From Rhizophlyctis rosea (Eukaryota > Chytridiomycota > Chytridiomycetes > Rhizophlyctidales > Rhizophlyctidaceae), in the NCBI GenBank assembly GCA_027596075.1, contig JADGJC010000198.1:354-64353 (forward strand): a stretch of 64,000 nucleotides of DNA. Reading direction: 5' to 3'. The first letter of the stretch is position 1. Each line of letters starts with the position of its first letter. The translations under genes and the position numbers were made by a program. Shown here one piece after another: positions 13,386-25,078 of this stretch. Below the pieces are notes generated by a model. That model saw only the letters and a program-made list of their open reading frames with translations. It was not told the DNA's origin and searched no databases.

Positions 13386-13649
13386 AAGTATGACAATAGA
13401 CCCCGCCTTTTTAAGCTGCTCGTCATGTAAACAGATACTGAACGCTGCTGGGCAGCGAGAGGGTATATTGATGTGAGATGAAATGGGTCGGCAAAGCATT
13501 TGCCCCCTGCGAAGTCCAAACGGACCAATGACTCTAAACCTACGGTGGTGCCTTGCTACCTACGGCTATCTCATGGAAGCTCACGACTGTTACACCATGT
13601 TGGAGGAAGGTAGCTGATTCTGGTCTGACTATATTGGGAAACGTTCTCC

Positions 13650-14315
13650 TCACTCTTCAGGAACGTCAGAAGCATCGACGTGAGCGTGGAGCTGCATGGG
13701 ATTTTCGGTGAGGGAAATGTCCGGCATTGAAGTGTCTCCATAAAAGGCACGAGAAAAGACTGTCATAAGTTGCAGAGGAGGTTTGGGAAACAACATACAT
13801 CATTCGCGACATCCAACCATGCCATAGCTTTCAACACCGTATCGTTAGTCCGTGTCGGGATTTCGGTGTGTTGCCATGTTGTAAAGTGTGTGAATGTCGT
13901 GTCGGGACGGAGGTGTTTGAGTGCGGCGGAGGTGGGGTGGGGTGTGGATTCTTTTAGTGTGAAGCCTGTGGTGTTTGGTGGGGAAAGGGGGTCATGTTTT
14001 TCAGTTTCATATGTCTAGATGTGAAGATCCCTCAAAACTATCTGTTCACCGGCACATACCTACATAACCCTCCGGGACTTCAACCTCAACGCCCTTCAGC
14101 CCCCTCCCGCGGAACGTGGCGTCATACGTTGATGGTGCCTGGGAATGATCTTCTGTTGTGGGTGTTGGGGTGACGAGGAAATAGGTGGGGACGTTTGCTG
14201 GGCCGGAGTAATCGATTTGACAGGGGAGGAGGTGGAGGGAGGTGGATGGTGGAGTGGGTAGGGTGTTGGTCGGGAGGTCGAGGGTTACGTGTTGATCTTG
14301 TTGGTCTTCGCTCAT
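13650..14315 (-). CDS. RNASEH2C: Ribonuclease H2 subunit C
   Basis: Small non-catalytic subunit of the RNase H2 complex, which removes ribonucleotides from DNA and R-loops in the nucleus. ATG at 14315-14313 (MSEDQQDQHVTLDL). The family pattern is clear: LHLLPCQIDYSGPA (about 14240), then FRGRGLKGVEVEVPEGYVG (about 14080), a second exon with FTHFTTWQHTEIP (about 13870), and a short last exon LHAHVDASDVPEE with stop at 13652-13650. The last exon parallels the animal C-terminus (xxIHAQVPED). Length about 170 residues after splicing fits the family. The gene is convergent with CMTR1. Confidence 0.88.
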
Positions 14316-14843
14316 TCTTTGGAAGTGGTTGGGACGGTGGGAACTGAGTGTGGACGATGGGGTGACGAGTGTGGAGCGCTTTTGAGGGCCGAGAAGCAGC
14401 TGCCAAGAAGAGAAGAGTCAAGACCCAAACTGGATTCGTTTGTCCGGTCGGCTCGGACGGACCCAGCTTTGCGCCACATTTGATAGGCTGTGCCTCAGTG
14501 CCGGTCAATGGACCCTTTTGATGCCAACAGCTGAAAAGATGACCCAACGAAACCATACCTTCGGGGGCCGCAGTGAAAGTACTATTTTACATAATTGCAT
14601 AACAACATCATCACGCAGACCGCTATGCAGTTAGACCTGCTGACAACTTGTTTGGAAGCAAGTACCTCGTCCGCTTCACAGCCGGGAACAGAAAATGGGC
14701 AGATGCGGCGACAGAAACGAAAGATAGGAGCTGAGAAAATCTTCTTAACTAAAATTACGTAAACCTAACCCACATAACACTGCAATAACAACTGCTCTCC
14801 AGTTGACAACGCTCTACCACCAACCTCTTCAGAAGTGGGAGAA
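14316..14843. other. Intergenic region
   Basis: Upstream of RNase H2C and downstream of paralogue A. No gene or strong motif seen. Confidence 0.5.
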
Positions 14844-17506
14844 TTAATCCCAGGGGGCACCTTCTGAAATTGCCGAAGCGGTATCTGCAGCCCAACTGGG
14901 AGGGCTCGTGCTTCCAAATACCTTTTGGGGAGAGACAGACATCCGGCGAGTGGATAGCCCATAGCTCGGCATCGGGCACTACAATTGGCAGGAAGATTTT
15001 TAATCAGATGAGCTGTGGAAATCGCAAAAGAACAGGTGTCTGAAACCATGACTTCGCAGGACGTACATTTAAAGCCCTATGACCTTCCTCATTGCAGTTG
15101 TAGCACTTTGGCGCCCGAAGCGGCTTGTCACATTCAGCCGCCGTATGGTCACGCACGTTACACCTCCTAATGTTTAATTATCAGGGAAGAAATGTCAGTG
15201 ATTGCGTTGCTGCTTCCTGTGGACCTTCCGGCCGACCTGCAAGGTCTCCTGTCGGGCTGGGAACATTCCGAGGCCCTGTGTCCAAACGTTTGCAACGGCG
15301 GCAGATCATGTTCGGGTCCGGTTCGCGACAGTCGCGCCTGGACGTGGCTTTCGGCGCCGCAGCGGTGGCAGGTTGTAGGTGCAGAGCAGTAGCGGAGGGT
15401 GTGGCCTGTAATGGGAACGGTAAAGACGTGGTGAATCAGTATGAATACATTGACGATAAGGATGTGGACAAAATCGCGAAAAACGAAGCGGAATGTGACC
15501 TTGTTTGCCACAGCGATGACAAGCTATGAGAGGGCACGAGCGGGTTCTGCATATGAAGGTGTTTAGACTTCACGAGGAATATCATCAAGTGGTAATCGGT
15601 AGCGTGGCAGGGGCAGTGACACTATTCATGCTATACCTGTGATCCGCCGACATGCAAAGGGTGCATTGGATTGGACAGTCGCTCGCACAGTGATCCGTAG
15701 ACTTGCATTTGTGACATGATTCGCCAGGTCGCGGCTTACGTGGAGATGGACAAGCCCAGGCAAAGTGGCCTATTTCGTTGCAGCTATAAATACAGCACTT
15801 AAGCGAAGTTCGACTTCAGGGAACCTTTAGGGAACAATACTTACTTCCGGCAAGGAGGGCCTCGCGGCTTGCGTGGATGTGGACAATCTCTCGCAAAGTG
15901 GCTTGTTTCGTTGCAGCTGTGAATATACTTGAGCGAGGTCCGAAGTTTGGAAGGCATTACCGCTTGAAACTCACTTCCGGCAAGGGTCTCGCTGCCAACG
16001 GCGGGGGCAATCTCGGCTTATGTGGTCCTGCTCGCCGCAGCTATGCGCATTGCGCAGCCCAGTCAATACCGAATTCGCATTTGATCATTCTGAGGTGAAC
16101 ATGCAAAACGTACAGGTGGCATTCATATCCACTACTCTTTGATGTATCATCCTTGAATCCTTGGTCGTTAGCAACTGCGGGCGAAGAAGGAACGATGAAG
16201 GGGTTGGGCGAAAATCCAGCGGCATCTTGAACAATGAATGAGTGTATTATGTGAGAACGAACACGAGTGAGTAAATTGAATCAATGCCATTTCCAGAGCC
16301 TCTGATGCCATCCGCCAACCATCTCTAAATAGCTCACCATCTTCCCACGGAGCGCCGAGTGTATCGGCCTCTTGCGTCGCCAAATTCTCAACATTCTTCC
16401 TCCCCTTTTTCCGCAACTGCTCCCCCGAAAACTCATACGCAGTACGATCTTTCAACTTCGCATGATGTTCACTCCGAATCGCTCACCAATAAGGTGGCTC
16501 TTCAACAATAAGACCCGCAGCATGCGAAATGTCCCAATTTGGATCCGCTCCAATCTGTTTCTTCACAGCGACCCAAGCGGGCCACTTGGCAGGGTTTCGC
16601 ATCAGCTCGTTGTAGTCCGCTAGAATCGCCTCCCAAGGAAGGCTTGTGCGGAAACTGCCTTTCCAGCGTGCGAGGTGCGGACGTTGTGTATCGTCGTCTG
16701 TGGGTTGAATGTGGGTGGGCAGCTTCGGCGCAAGGTCGGCGATTGGTATGTCGATGTGACCGGGTGGGTAGGTTGTACTGGGCATTTTTGGGTCAACTTT
16801 CGCCCAGCTTGACTGGTTTGGCTTGTTAGCCCTTGTGCCGCCGGATGACGACGATGGAATTTTACCTGACATTCATATTCTATTCCCGCAAATTTGACCT
16901 TGTATTTTCCGCTTGCGACTTGGACAATCTTATTGACGATTTCATGACTGGCGTATCGATGGTAGAAGCGTCGGATTGCACATTTGTACTGCAAGGAGTC
17001 CGATGAAGATGCGGCGCCCTCAAATACTGCACATCATCATGAAACATACCGTCTCACTTTCGACCTCAATGGCTTCGGCATCGCTTCCCCACGATTCCCG
17101 AATTTCCTGACCGAATTTGTATGGGAAAATCGCCGCTGCATCCCATCTGGTGGCGGCGATGTCCGCTCTTGTACATTCTATCGAGATTTTGTCATCCTTG
17201 AATTGCTGAAAAAACTCATTGAAGTTGTCCGGCACCAGGGTCGACACTGTCCGGACTTTGACTGTGAAAATCGTGTCAATGACCACTAACTTCAATCATG
17301 TCATTCACCGTAAAACAGGACCGTCACTTACTGCGGAGAAGCCCTTTTGCACGTAAGGTCTCGTTAATATGATACTGAGGTTGAGGTGGAACAGTCGTGT
17401 TCTCTGCATGGGTATATTGGTCATTGAGGTGTTCTTCCACAAATGGTGACGAGCTGGGTGAGGCGCTTTTCCATCCGTTACGGCATTCAGGAACTGTGAG
17501 TTTCAT
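14844..17506 (-). CDS. Paralogue A: unknown family with ten CCHC zinc knuckles, disrupted copy
   Basis: Unrecognised protein family. The model starts at ATG 17506 (MKLTVPECRNGWKS) and ends at the TAA at 14846-14844. Conserved blocks in order: HINETLRAKG; IKVRTVSTLVPDNF (about 17265); YKCAIRRFYHRYASHE (about 16985); SSWAKVDPKMPS (about 16810); LMRNPAKWPAWVAVKKQIG (about 16590) and AGLIVEEP. The C-terminal third is an array of CX2CX4HX4C zinc knuckles spread over small exons, e.g. CHLCGEQDHISRDC, CRKCNETSHFARDC, CTLCMSADHRTRSC, CHRCGKQGHTLRYC, CYNCNEEGHRALNC. Such knuckles bind single-stranded nucleic acid, so an RNA-binding role is plausible but inferred. Two lesions: TGA at 16485-16483 where the other three paralogues have TGG, and a pair of opposite one-base shifts (about 15335 and 15300) that destroys knuckles 7 and 8. 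It may be a recent pseudogene. A YTH gene lies just upstream. Confidence 0.65.
16483..16485 (-). other. In-frame TGA in paralogue A
   Basis: The coding strand reads PPY-W-TGA-A-IRSEHHAK. Paralogue B has RW-W-P-IRSEHHAK, C has SW-W-A-LRS and D has RW-W-S-IRT. The second Trp codon has become TGA, and homology resumes in the same frame after it. Confidence 0.8.
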
Positions 17507-17566
17507 GAACGGATAGTTGCGGTCAGCTTCCAAAAAGATGTGTTGACAAAGAAGGAAGATCACGAG

Positions 17567-18393
17567 TCACGGCGAATACAAACCAACCGAATCAATTCCC
17601 TCCCCGCATTCATAATATTGATCATCCCCACCCATCACACTCCTCCTAGGAGGATGCACCGCACCCTCCATACCCTCCCGAAGCCTCTTCTCCAGTTTCG
17701 CCTCCTGCGTATCAATCACTTTACACAACTGCGTCCCAGCCTTAGGATGAAGTTCCCTCCCATCCGGACTCCTGTTAATCGAGCTATGCTTATTGTACTC
17801 GTCCCGGATCATTATGGTCTGACCGTACGTCACGTTGGTCCTGTCAAGTAAACGATTGAAAATGATACATATATGTATGTTCAAAGATATAAATCATCAC
17901 AAAGAAAACAACCCTACTCGAACGAACATGAAAAGAGCGACAAAACGAATACCCACGATTTCAACCATTGAACTGTAAATGCCGTCTTCCCCCCTCCAAT
18001 CCGTTTCGTCCACTCGTCATCCGTTGCCGATCCCACGGGTGACGTCATCTTCGCATACCCTTGGAAGCGGTACTGCTCTGGAACCGAGAAAATGATGAGT
18101 ATCGTCTTGCCCTCCCTGAACGCTCTGTTGAAACGATCCTTGTGTGTGGTGGATACGGACCAAATGCCCTGAATGGGAAATGCGTCAGGTTGATTTTGCT
18201 CGTCAAAAGCTCGTGCGGCGTCAAGGCAACAAACCGTCTTCTGCGACTTATCAACGTCCGTTGAGCTCGGCGCCCTTAAAACAAAGTACCTAATGGAGGC
18301 GATATGACCTTCCTCAGACCCTGTTGAGTCGACAGCACTTTCGTTGCTTCCGCTATCGTTGCGGCCCCACCCTTCATCGCGCCAGCCCGACAT
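17567..18393 (-). CDS. YTH-domain protein (m6A reader)
   Basis: Predicted reader of N6-methyladenosine in RNA. The first genuine ATG is at 18393-18391 (MSGWRDEGWGRND). After a short Ser/Glu/Asp-rich leader the YTH fold begins: IRYFVLRAPS (about 18280), FPIQGIWSVSTTHKDRFNRA (about 18160), ILIIFSVPEQYRFQGYAKM (about 18090), DDEWTKRIGGGKTAFTVQW (about 17990). An intron then leads to NVTYGQTIMIRDEYNKHSS and SPDGRELHPKAGTQLCKVID (about 17750), the usual YTH C-terminal strand and helix. The Trp of GIWS and the Trp of DDEW are candidates for the aromatic cage that holds the methylated base. The ORF ends at a TGA/TAG near 17567, only about 60 bases before the ATG chosen for paralogue A, so the two could be one transcript or even one fused gene. 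The family call is firm; the 3' boundary is not. Confidence 0.85.
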
Positions 18394-19699
18394 CTGACCT
18401 ATGTGTATAGAACTGATCAATCGAGGTTTTCTTCTATAACCATACACAACTGTCAAACGCTGAGAGCTCTGGTATCAGACTGAGCTTTATTCGGCGCAGA
18501 TATTGGCCCTTATATCATGGTCAAGTCTAACGATGGACTCGTATCTGCTTTGAAAGCGCTGCAATGTCCATTCGTGCTCACAAACGCCTACTCTGTGTCT
18601 ACCCCTGTTTTCCCACGAGCCCAGTGGAGCTTTGCCTACCTGAATCACTCGAGTATGGCCGTCTATTCGGTTGTGGTATCCACCATATTATGTTGGGCAA
18701 AGATACTTTCAATTGAGTAGTCTACGAGGCTCCGCCTACGAAGCCTCGATATGAAGAACTTGATATGGAAAAGTTGGGAAGACAGAGGGGGAAGGTGATG
18801 GAGCTGTAAACCCACTCTAGTCAACAGGGTATGCGAGTGCCGCAGAATGTTTCAGTCGGGCCTCCCCCAGCAGGTGGCAGCGGCGCGTCACCTGCGCCAC
18901 AGGGTTCTATTCACTTTGATTCAGAAACATCCGCTATGAAGGCCCCGACACCAACTTTGAGGACCCGACACGTTGTGAGATCGACATTGGAGGGAAATCA
19001 GTGGAGATACATGTAGGTGATTTAACTCACTTGTACATCTCCACTTCGTCTAGAGTGCCAGTCGAGGATCGCGCCCGCACCATGGCTTTCCGTCATGCTG
19101 GTTGCTATGCCATGCCAGCGGCGTGGCCAAGCTACACTTAGCAGCAGGGTTTGACACAATCGAGTTGGTGGAAGGAATAGTCCCACTTTGACGTAATGTT
19201 GGATAAGTATCAGACTACCGAAGATAGATAAGCAATATGGCGGTTACGTCAACTCAAGTGAACGCTGTAGTAAAATGGCTCGATGTGATTGGGAAGTCTA
19301 CTTTCATCCATTAGTGCGCACAGCAATCCCCATTGAGATGATTGCCTTCTGTCAAAATCAATTCGCCTTAGTGCATTTGGATAGAAGCCCCTCCGCAATT
19401 GCAGCACTGTCAAGCCGAGTGGAGAGATCAAAATAAAGTCGGTAAGGTGGTTGCTGTCGAAGACTCTGATCGCGCACGTTCCAAATGCAAATTTTTCAAT
19501 TGATTGATGATGCACGGTACTTTGGCGCAAAGCTTACGCGATTGCGCAAGGCACTTTGGATTGCGCCGGCAACTGGGATTGAAAGAGTTCCTCATGCCAC
19601 TCTGACAATGCCCACCACAAAGTCTCCAATATGCAAAATTTATCCAAATGAACTGCAACAAGCAATCACGGACTTCGGGACAGATTAAGTTACAACACT
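18394..19699. other. Intergenic region
   Basis: 1.3 kb between the YTH gene and the end of paralogue B. Short ORFs on both strands have no repeats, domains or codon bias I can support. Confidence 0.45.
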
Positions 19700-21911
19700 T
19701 TAGATCAAGGTACTTGCTTCATAGTTAATGAGCCCTAACCGTCTTCCAAGTGCCATCTCACTGGGCCAACTGTGCCCGCCACCGGGCATTGGCTTCATCA
19801 CACTGGAGTACCAATTCACAGGTGCAGCATTAAATGTCGACATTGGCGGAGAAACGAATGTCGACGTCACACCCACCTCATACTCAGTGTGATCTTGCCT
19901 CCCGCATTTGCGGCATCTGCAATCAACCTCATAGCGATCAGTTTCGGGGCGGTTTCTGATGATGCAAGGACCATTATCAGCTTTCTATATTGTGCATTGA
20001 CGATTCAAATCCAGGCTATGCACACCTGTGAGTCTTGGTGACCTGCGGACACCGATCAGCCGTATGCCCCACTTTCAGGCAGCGTTGGCAGGTCGGTTGG
20101 GGGCATTCGGTGATATCATGACCTTTGGCCTTGCAGCGATCGCAGTTTCTAATAACGCAAGGACCAACATCAACGTTCTATATCAGGCCATTAACAACTT
20201 AAATGAAGGCTTAACGAACCTGTAAGTCTTGGTGACCTGCGGACACTGATCAGCCGTATGCCCCACTTTCAGACAGCGTGGGCAGGTTGGTTGGGAGCAA
20301 TCGGTGATTTCATGACCTTTGATGTTGCAGCGGCTACAAATAGGGCAAGTACACCCGTAGCCTGAGTTGGGGTCATTGGTTGGATGGTTATTTGTCCCCG
20401 TACGTAAGTGAGTTTTTTTGAGAAATATTTGACGACGCACCTAGCTTGCCATACTCAGGGCACGGCCGAAAATGGCAGGAGCTGGAACTACGTTTGATGA
20501 CGATGCGGGTGGCTTAAGTCAAATGCCGAAGAAACTGTGGTGGAAGCAACAATTGAAAAGATGCAGATCTCACCTGTGATCTGCCGACTCACACGTATCG
20601 CATTGGAGGCTTTGTCGAGTAGCGCTCCGCGGGTCGATAGCTATAGCACGATTTGCGCTCACGCCCATTTTCCCCCTTCCTACACCGCTGTACCTCCTCC
20701 CCCGAAAAGCCATCCGAAGTGCGATCACCCGATTTCGCATGATGCTCACTGCGAATCGGCCACCACCTATCGGGCTCCTCCACAACCAAGCCAGCGGCGC
20801 ACGAGACATCCAATTCCGGATCCAATCCAATCTGCTGTTTGATCGCAACCCATGCCGGCCATTTCGACGGGTTCCGCATCAACCAGTCGTAATCGTCCTC
20901 AATCTCTTCCCGACTGCGCATCCGGACACCGGAGTGACTGCCTTTCCAGCGTGCTTCGCTGGGATGGCCTTTGGGAAGCTGTGGTTTGAGAGAGGAAATT
21001 GGTATGTCGATTTGCATGGAGGGCCAGGGTGTGCTGGGCGTTGTTGGCTCAATTCTTGCCCAACTTGTCTAGGATCTGATGGTGAGTTCCAAGGTCTCAA
21101 GTACTGGACGACTGTGATGTTTTACCGTACACTCGTACTCTCTTCCGGCAAATGTGATAGTGTGACATCCCGTTGCGTCTTCCATGACCTTTTTGGCATT
21201 TTCGTGAGTAGGATAGCAATGGAAGAAATGTCCGATTTTGTGCTTGTACTGCACAAAGTGAAATGAGAATTTGATGACGAGCTGCATCCGACTCCGAATG
21301 AGTCAAGTTTGGAGGCATACCGTTGCAGACTCCAGCTTGACCTCCTCAGCAGACGGACCCCATGATTCGTGAAGTTTCAATAGAAATTTGAGGGGGAAAA
21401 TTTCCTCCGGATTCCGTTTCGCCACTTCAATCTCCGACTCGGTGCATTCTAGCGAAAACGGCTTGGCTTTGTATGCCTTGTAGTGGTTGTAGAGGTCGTC
21501 CGGAACTAAAGTGCTAAGTGTCCGGGATTTGACTGACGACACAAAGGAGTGTTACGACGTCTATCAGCGGTTAGGCAATCATTGGACCAGCCGCTGCACG
21601 TACTTCGAATCTGTTTGCTTTCGCGCAAGCTTTCGTTGATGGAATATGAAGAACGAGGTGGGGCGTTCGTGTTAGTTTTGAGCGATGTGTGGTATTGAGG
21701 ACCTGCAAGGTATATAATGCGGCTTCAGCCAGCGCAGTGATTGGGTGAAGGGACAAGGTTGTAGAGATGCCGAACAGCGAGAAGTCTGAAGGCAGTCATG
21801 AATCTGATACTGACCAACTGATTCGTACTGTTCCAACCTACTCCTGCTCGCCCTTCCATCCCTTTCGCCATTGCCCACGCTCCGCCTGTCGGACCAGTCG
21901 TTTCTAGACAT
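19700..21911 (-). CDS. Paralogue B: unknown family with CCHC zinc knuckles
   Basis: Same family and exon plan as paralogue A. ATG at 21911-21909 (MSRNDWSDRRS...); stop at 19702-19700. Block order: SYSINESLRESKQIR (about 21620); IKSRTLSTLVPDDL (about 21525); YKHKIGHFFHCYPTHE (about 21250); TSWARIEPTTPSTPW (about 21060); IDIPISSLKPQLP; LMRNPSKWPAWVAIKQQIG (about 20870); AGLVVEEPDRWWPIRSEHH (about 20770). Downstream exons give knuckles CDTCESADHSSSSC, CSRCNIKGHEITDC, CPRCLKVGHTADQC, CDRCKAKGHDITEC, CQRCLKVGHTADRC and a degenerate last CRKCGRQDHTEYE. The first part of the array is out of frame with the exon ending KPPMRYV, so one unseen intron or a frameshift lies near 20600-20700. An exon plus intron unit is duplicated (20028-20415). 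A nucleic-acid-binding role is inferred from the knuckles only. Confidence 0.65.
20028..20415 (-). repeat. Tandem duplication of a two-knuckle exon with flanking intron
   Basis: Two direct copies with a spacing of 194 bases: one begins at 20028, the other at 20222. They share the splice-donor side (GTGAGTCTTGG / GTAAGTCTTGG as read on the plus strand), about 110 bases of near-identical exon, and a diverged intron (GCAAGGACCA...). A more diverged third trace of the intron lies at about 19950-20000. Confidence 0.85.
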
Positions 21912-23799
21912 TTGATCTGCAGTCACAGAATTGGATTGATGGTTTCAAGATTAAGGATAGTTAACGAATCAAGTTCCGTTGAGTCGGTTGGCCCCAGTTC
22001 AGCAACTGTCATCACCATCCGACCATCCAACTTCACCGCCCGTTGCCTTAACTGTTCAGAACTACTGTTGTAAAGTCTCTGCCTGCTTCAGTAACCATCG
22101 GACTTCCCGCACAGTTCCCTCTCCAATCACGTCCACATTTCATATGCACGGCACCGTCAACTCCTTAAAAGGCGAGTTGGACTTACGCACTTGAATGTTC
22201 GGACTCCTGTCCCAGTCTTTTCTCTAATCTCCAATATGTTGTCTAGAAAGTGCGCTGGTGGTTAAGGACTTCAAAGTGCTCCAGCGTCTTTGGAGACTTC
22301 GCGATACGGTACAGATATATACGGAAGGGAGGAAAGATGAAGTACAGGAAATTGGTGTGGACGAAGTGGAGGAATATGTAGGGGTTTGCGCGGGGAGACA
22401 TGCGACTGGGCCTCCCCCATGCACTGAGACAGATGACGTTCATCTGTGCTCCTGTAACTGGCATAGTTAGCCGGGTGCTTCAGGTACGTGTTCATGGCTT
22501 AATGAGCTTCAGCGTCGGTGTTCAGATTTTGCTACTTGGAGTACTTTCGTTCCGATTGAAGAGGAAACTAGGCACCTTTCCTCCGTTGTGTTTTTGATGA
22601 TAGAGAGTTGTTGTTGGAGGAATGGGGTGCCATCATCAATTCGGCGCGAATGAGCACTTGGGCATGTGCCATGCTCACACCACATGACACACGCACCCAT
22701 GACAGATGCAGAAATTCACATGCCAGCGGCACAGTTTTGCGAGTCAAGCGCGTCTCCCCTTGATACAAATTTCGAGAAACTGCGGCGCCCCCTGAAATGT
22801 GCTTCTAGGGCAAGGGAGAGGATATTAATTGGATTGGTAACGCCATTCACTCCATAGCTAAGAACTGCGTTGAGCCGTCATTTGTGCAGTATAAGACGTA
22901 ATGTGATTCCAATTGCTTGATTCCATAACAGCAACATGCAAGGGTCTCCGTCCCCTGTGTTGACGTGATCGGCGCGCCGATACTAGATGAACCGCGCGCG
23001 AACTGCCGACGCCTCTTTCCCACAAGCCAACATGATACATCCACTGCGGTAGGATATATGAGGGTAGATTGAGCCGGGCAAAGATTGAGATTTCGGTCTG
23101 ATGAAGAGGGTGAAAGGTTAATCCTCCAATGGAATCTGCAAGCCTCAAGCCCGACCGAACGGCGGGAGCTATATTCGAAGGGTACCAGCACTTCTCTCAT
23201 GAATGCAGCTGTTGCGCTCATTGATTTAAAAAAGTATGAGAACGCTTGATACTTTGCCAAGGTCGTGATGGCAAAGGGGGCTAGTTCTATCTACAAAAGT
23301 ACCTTTGTGACGCATATGCATTCCGCGTACCTGATTATGCGACCTTGTCGCAGCATAGTCAGTATTTCCGAGTCAATGCTGGATTCGGTTGACTAGTAAC
23401 GGCTCGCCCACGTGATGACGGGGCTGTTCCATACAAACGCGTTGCCTGCGCCATCTCATGTGGTGGAGCGATGCTTTAGTACAAAGTTTTGGTATGAGTC
23501 ATGATAACGATGGGTTGCGCCTCCCAACTTTTACGTGGCAGTTGTCACACATATGAATGTATCATTGAGTAGGTGCTATTTAGGTGCAGACTGTGATGGT
23601 TTAGCTCACGTCCAGTATGTCAGCACACACAGTGCACACGGGTTGAGCCTTCCAACACTTTCCAACAGAGAAAGTGGACACTCGCCTTGTGACAACGCTT
23701 TTATCACTCATAACTCGCTGCTTCAAGTTGGATAGCCAGCAATTCCTGCCATTGCTGAAATTTCAGCGGCGCAGGAACCGCTTCAGGAGGTCGACGAGC
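21912..23799. other. Gene-poor intergenic region
   Basis: About 1.9 kb without a supported gene. An open minus frame near 22060-21930 (VKLDGRMVMTVAELGP) could be an upstream exon of paralogue B but no splice sites confirm it. Confidence 0.4.
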
Positions 23800-24570
23800 C
23801 GCGTTTCGTCAATCCCGTCACCTTGTGAAGTTTGTCCATAGCGTCAATCTTGTTGAGATGGTCTCAAATGTCGTCAATCCTCTGTCAATCTCGTCAATCT
23901 GGTCCATCACTACTTGTAAATGACACTCATCTCGGCATTCTTGTTTATCTCGTCAATCATGTTCTCCGTTGATCTTGTCGGCCTTGGCAATCCCATCATT
24001 CTTAGTACTTTCGTTGACCGCGTCAATCTTGTCTATCTTGATCCCGTCAATCTTGTCAATCTTGTCACTCTCATCAATCGTGACGATCCCGTTCATATTA
24101 TTACCACGGTCAATCAAATGAATCTCATGCAAACTTGGCAATCCCATGCTATGACGTCACTCTCGCCAATCCCCTGATTGTCAGTTTTGTCAATCTTGCT
24201 GACCCCTCTTGTAAATCTCATTTGATACTCTTGTCAATCTTGTCAATCTTTTGTCAGTCATGGTCATGGCCATTTTGTTACTCTTGTCAATTTCGGTTTG
24301 TAAATCTTGTCGATCAGGTAAATCTTCTGTCAGTTTTGGTAATCTCGTTATTCTTGTCAATCCCGGATCGTCAATGTCGTCATTCTTGTAAATCTCTTTG
24401 GTTCTTGTAAGTCTCGTTACGCTTGTCAATCCCGGATTGTCAAGGTCGTCATCCTTTTCAATCTCTTGTCAATCTTATCGATCTCGTCACTCTCGTCAAT
24501 TCGGATGGTCAATCTCATCTCGCCAATCCCTTGTTACTCTCAGCGCTCGTGTCAATCTTGTTGACTTTGT
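23800..24570. repeat. Degenerate 9-bp minisatellite (TCTTGTCAA-type)
   Basis: Plus strand shows dozens of imperfect copies of the nonamer TCTTGTCAA or TCTCGTCAA, with spacer variants (GATCCCGTCAAT, TTTGTCAAT). Because the unit is a multiple of three, frames through it stay open and give artefactual repeats such as VNLVNLV. No promoter or start supports translation. Confidence 0.85.
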
Positions 24571-25078
24571 TGTTCAGTAGATATCAGGACACGCTCGAGT
24601 CTGTTCTAACAAACTTAACAATACTTTCAGGAAGCTACAACAATCTGCATTCTGATCCATCCGTGAGCTCTTCCAAAAGGCCTTCGGAGGAAGAATGTAC
24701 GAAACATTTGCTGATTGATAGAATGTGGTTCCTCCTGCCCAGGTGTGACGACTTGCATGCCATAATCGCAATGGCACCACCCATTTCGACGCAAGCATAA
24801 CTCAGCTCATTTGTGGACGCGTGTTGCATCACCAGCTTCGATTTTGGTTTCATGGAGCACAATCATCCATAACCCATACAGTATATTGAGAATGGACCCA
24901 TGATCCAGCACGAATCTGCATTAAGATATTGATACAACTATCTTACAACATGATGTTCTCACACAACTGTACAAGTCTAAGTAGCCCCACCCGCCAGCGC
25001 AACGAATCTACCTACATACACACGACTAACTATGGTACTAAACACCAACACCTCAATTGAAGTCGTTTGCAAACCGCT
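24571..25078. other. Intergenic region
   Basis: Between the minisatellite and the small secreted peptide gene. Nothing supported. Confidence 0.45.

Noticed and set aside
14940..16175. Zinc knuckles as a retrotransposon Gag protein
   Set aside because: Ten knuckles in many intron-split exons, no protease or reverse transcriptase nearby, and intron positions shared with knuckle-free paralogues.
16161..16486. TGA at 16483 as part of a splice donor GTGAGC
   Set aside because: Joining it to the downstream acceptor gives an immediate stop, while the skipped sequence is homologous to paralogues B, C and D in frame.
23920..24410. Plus ORF with VNLVNLV repeats
   Set aside because: Frame is open only because the repeat unit is a multiple of three; no start context or codon bias.
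23800..24570. CRISPR-like array
   Set aside because: Unit is only 9 bp, without spacers of constant length, and the genome is eukaryotic.
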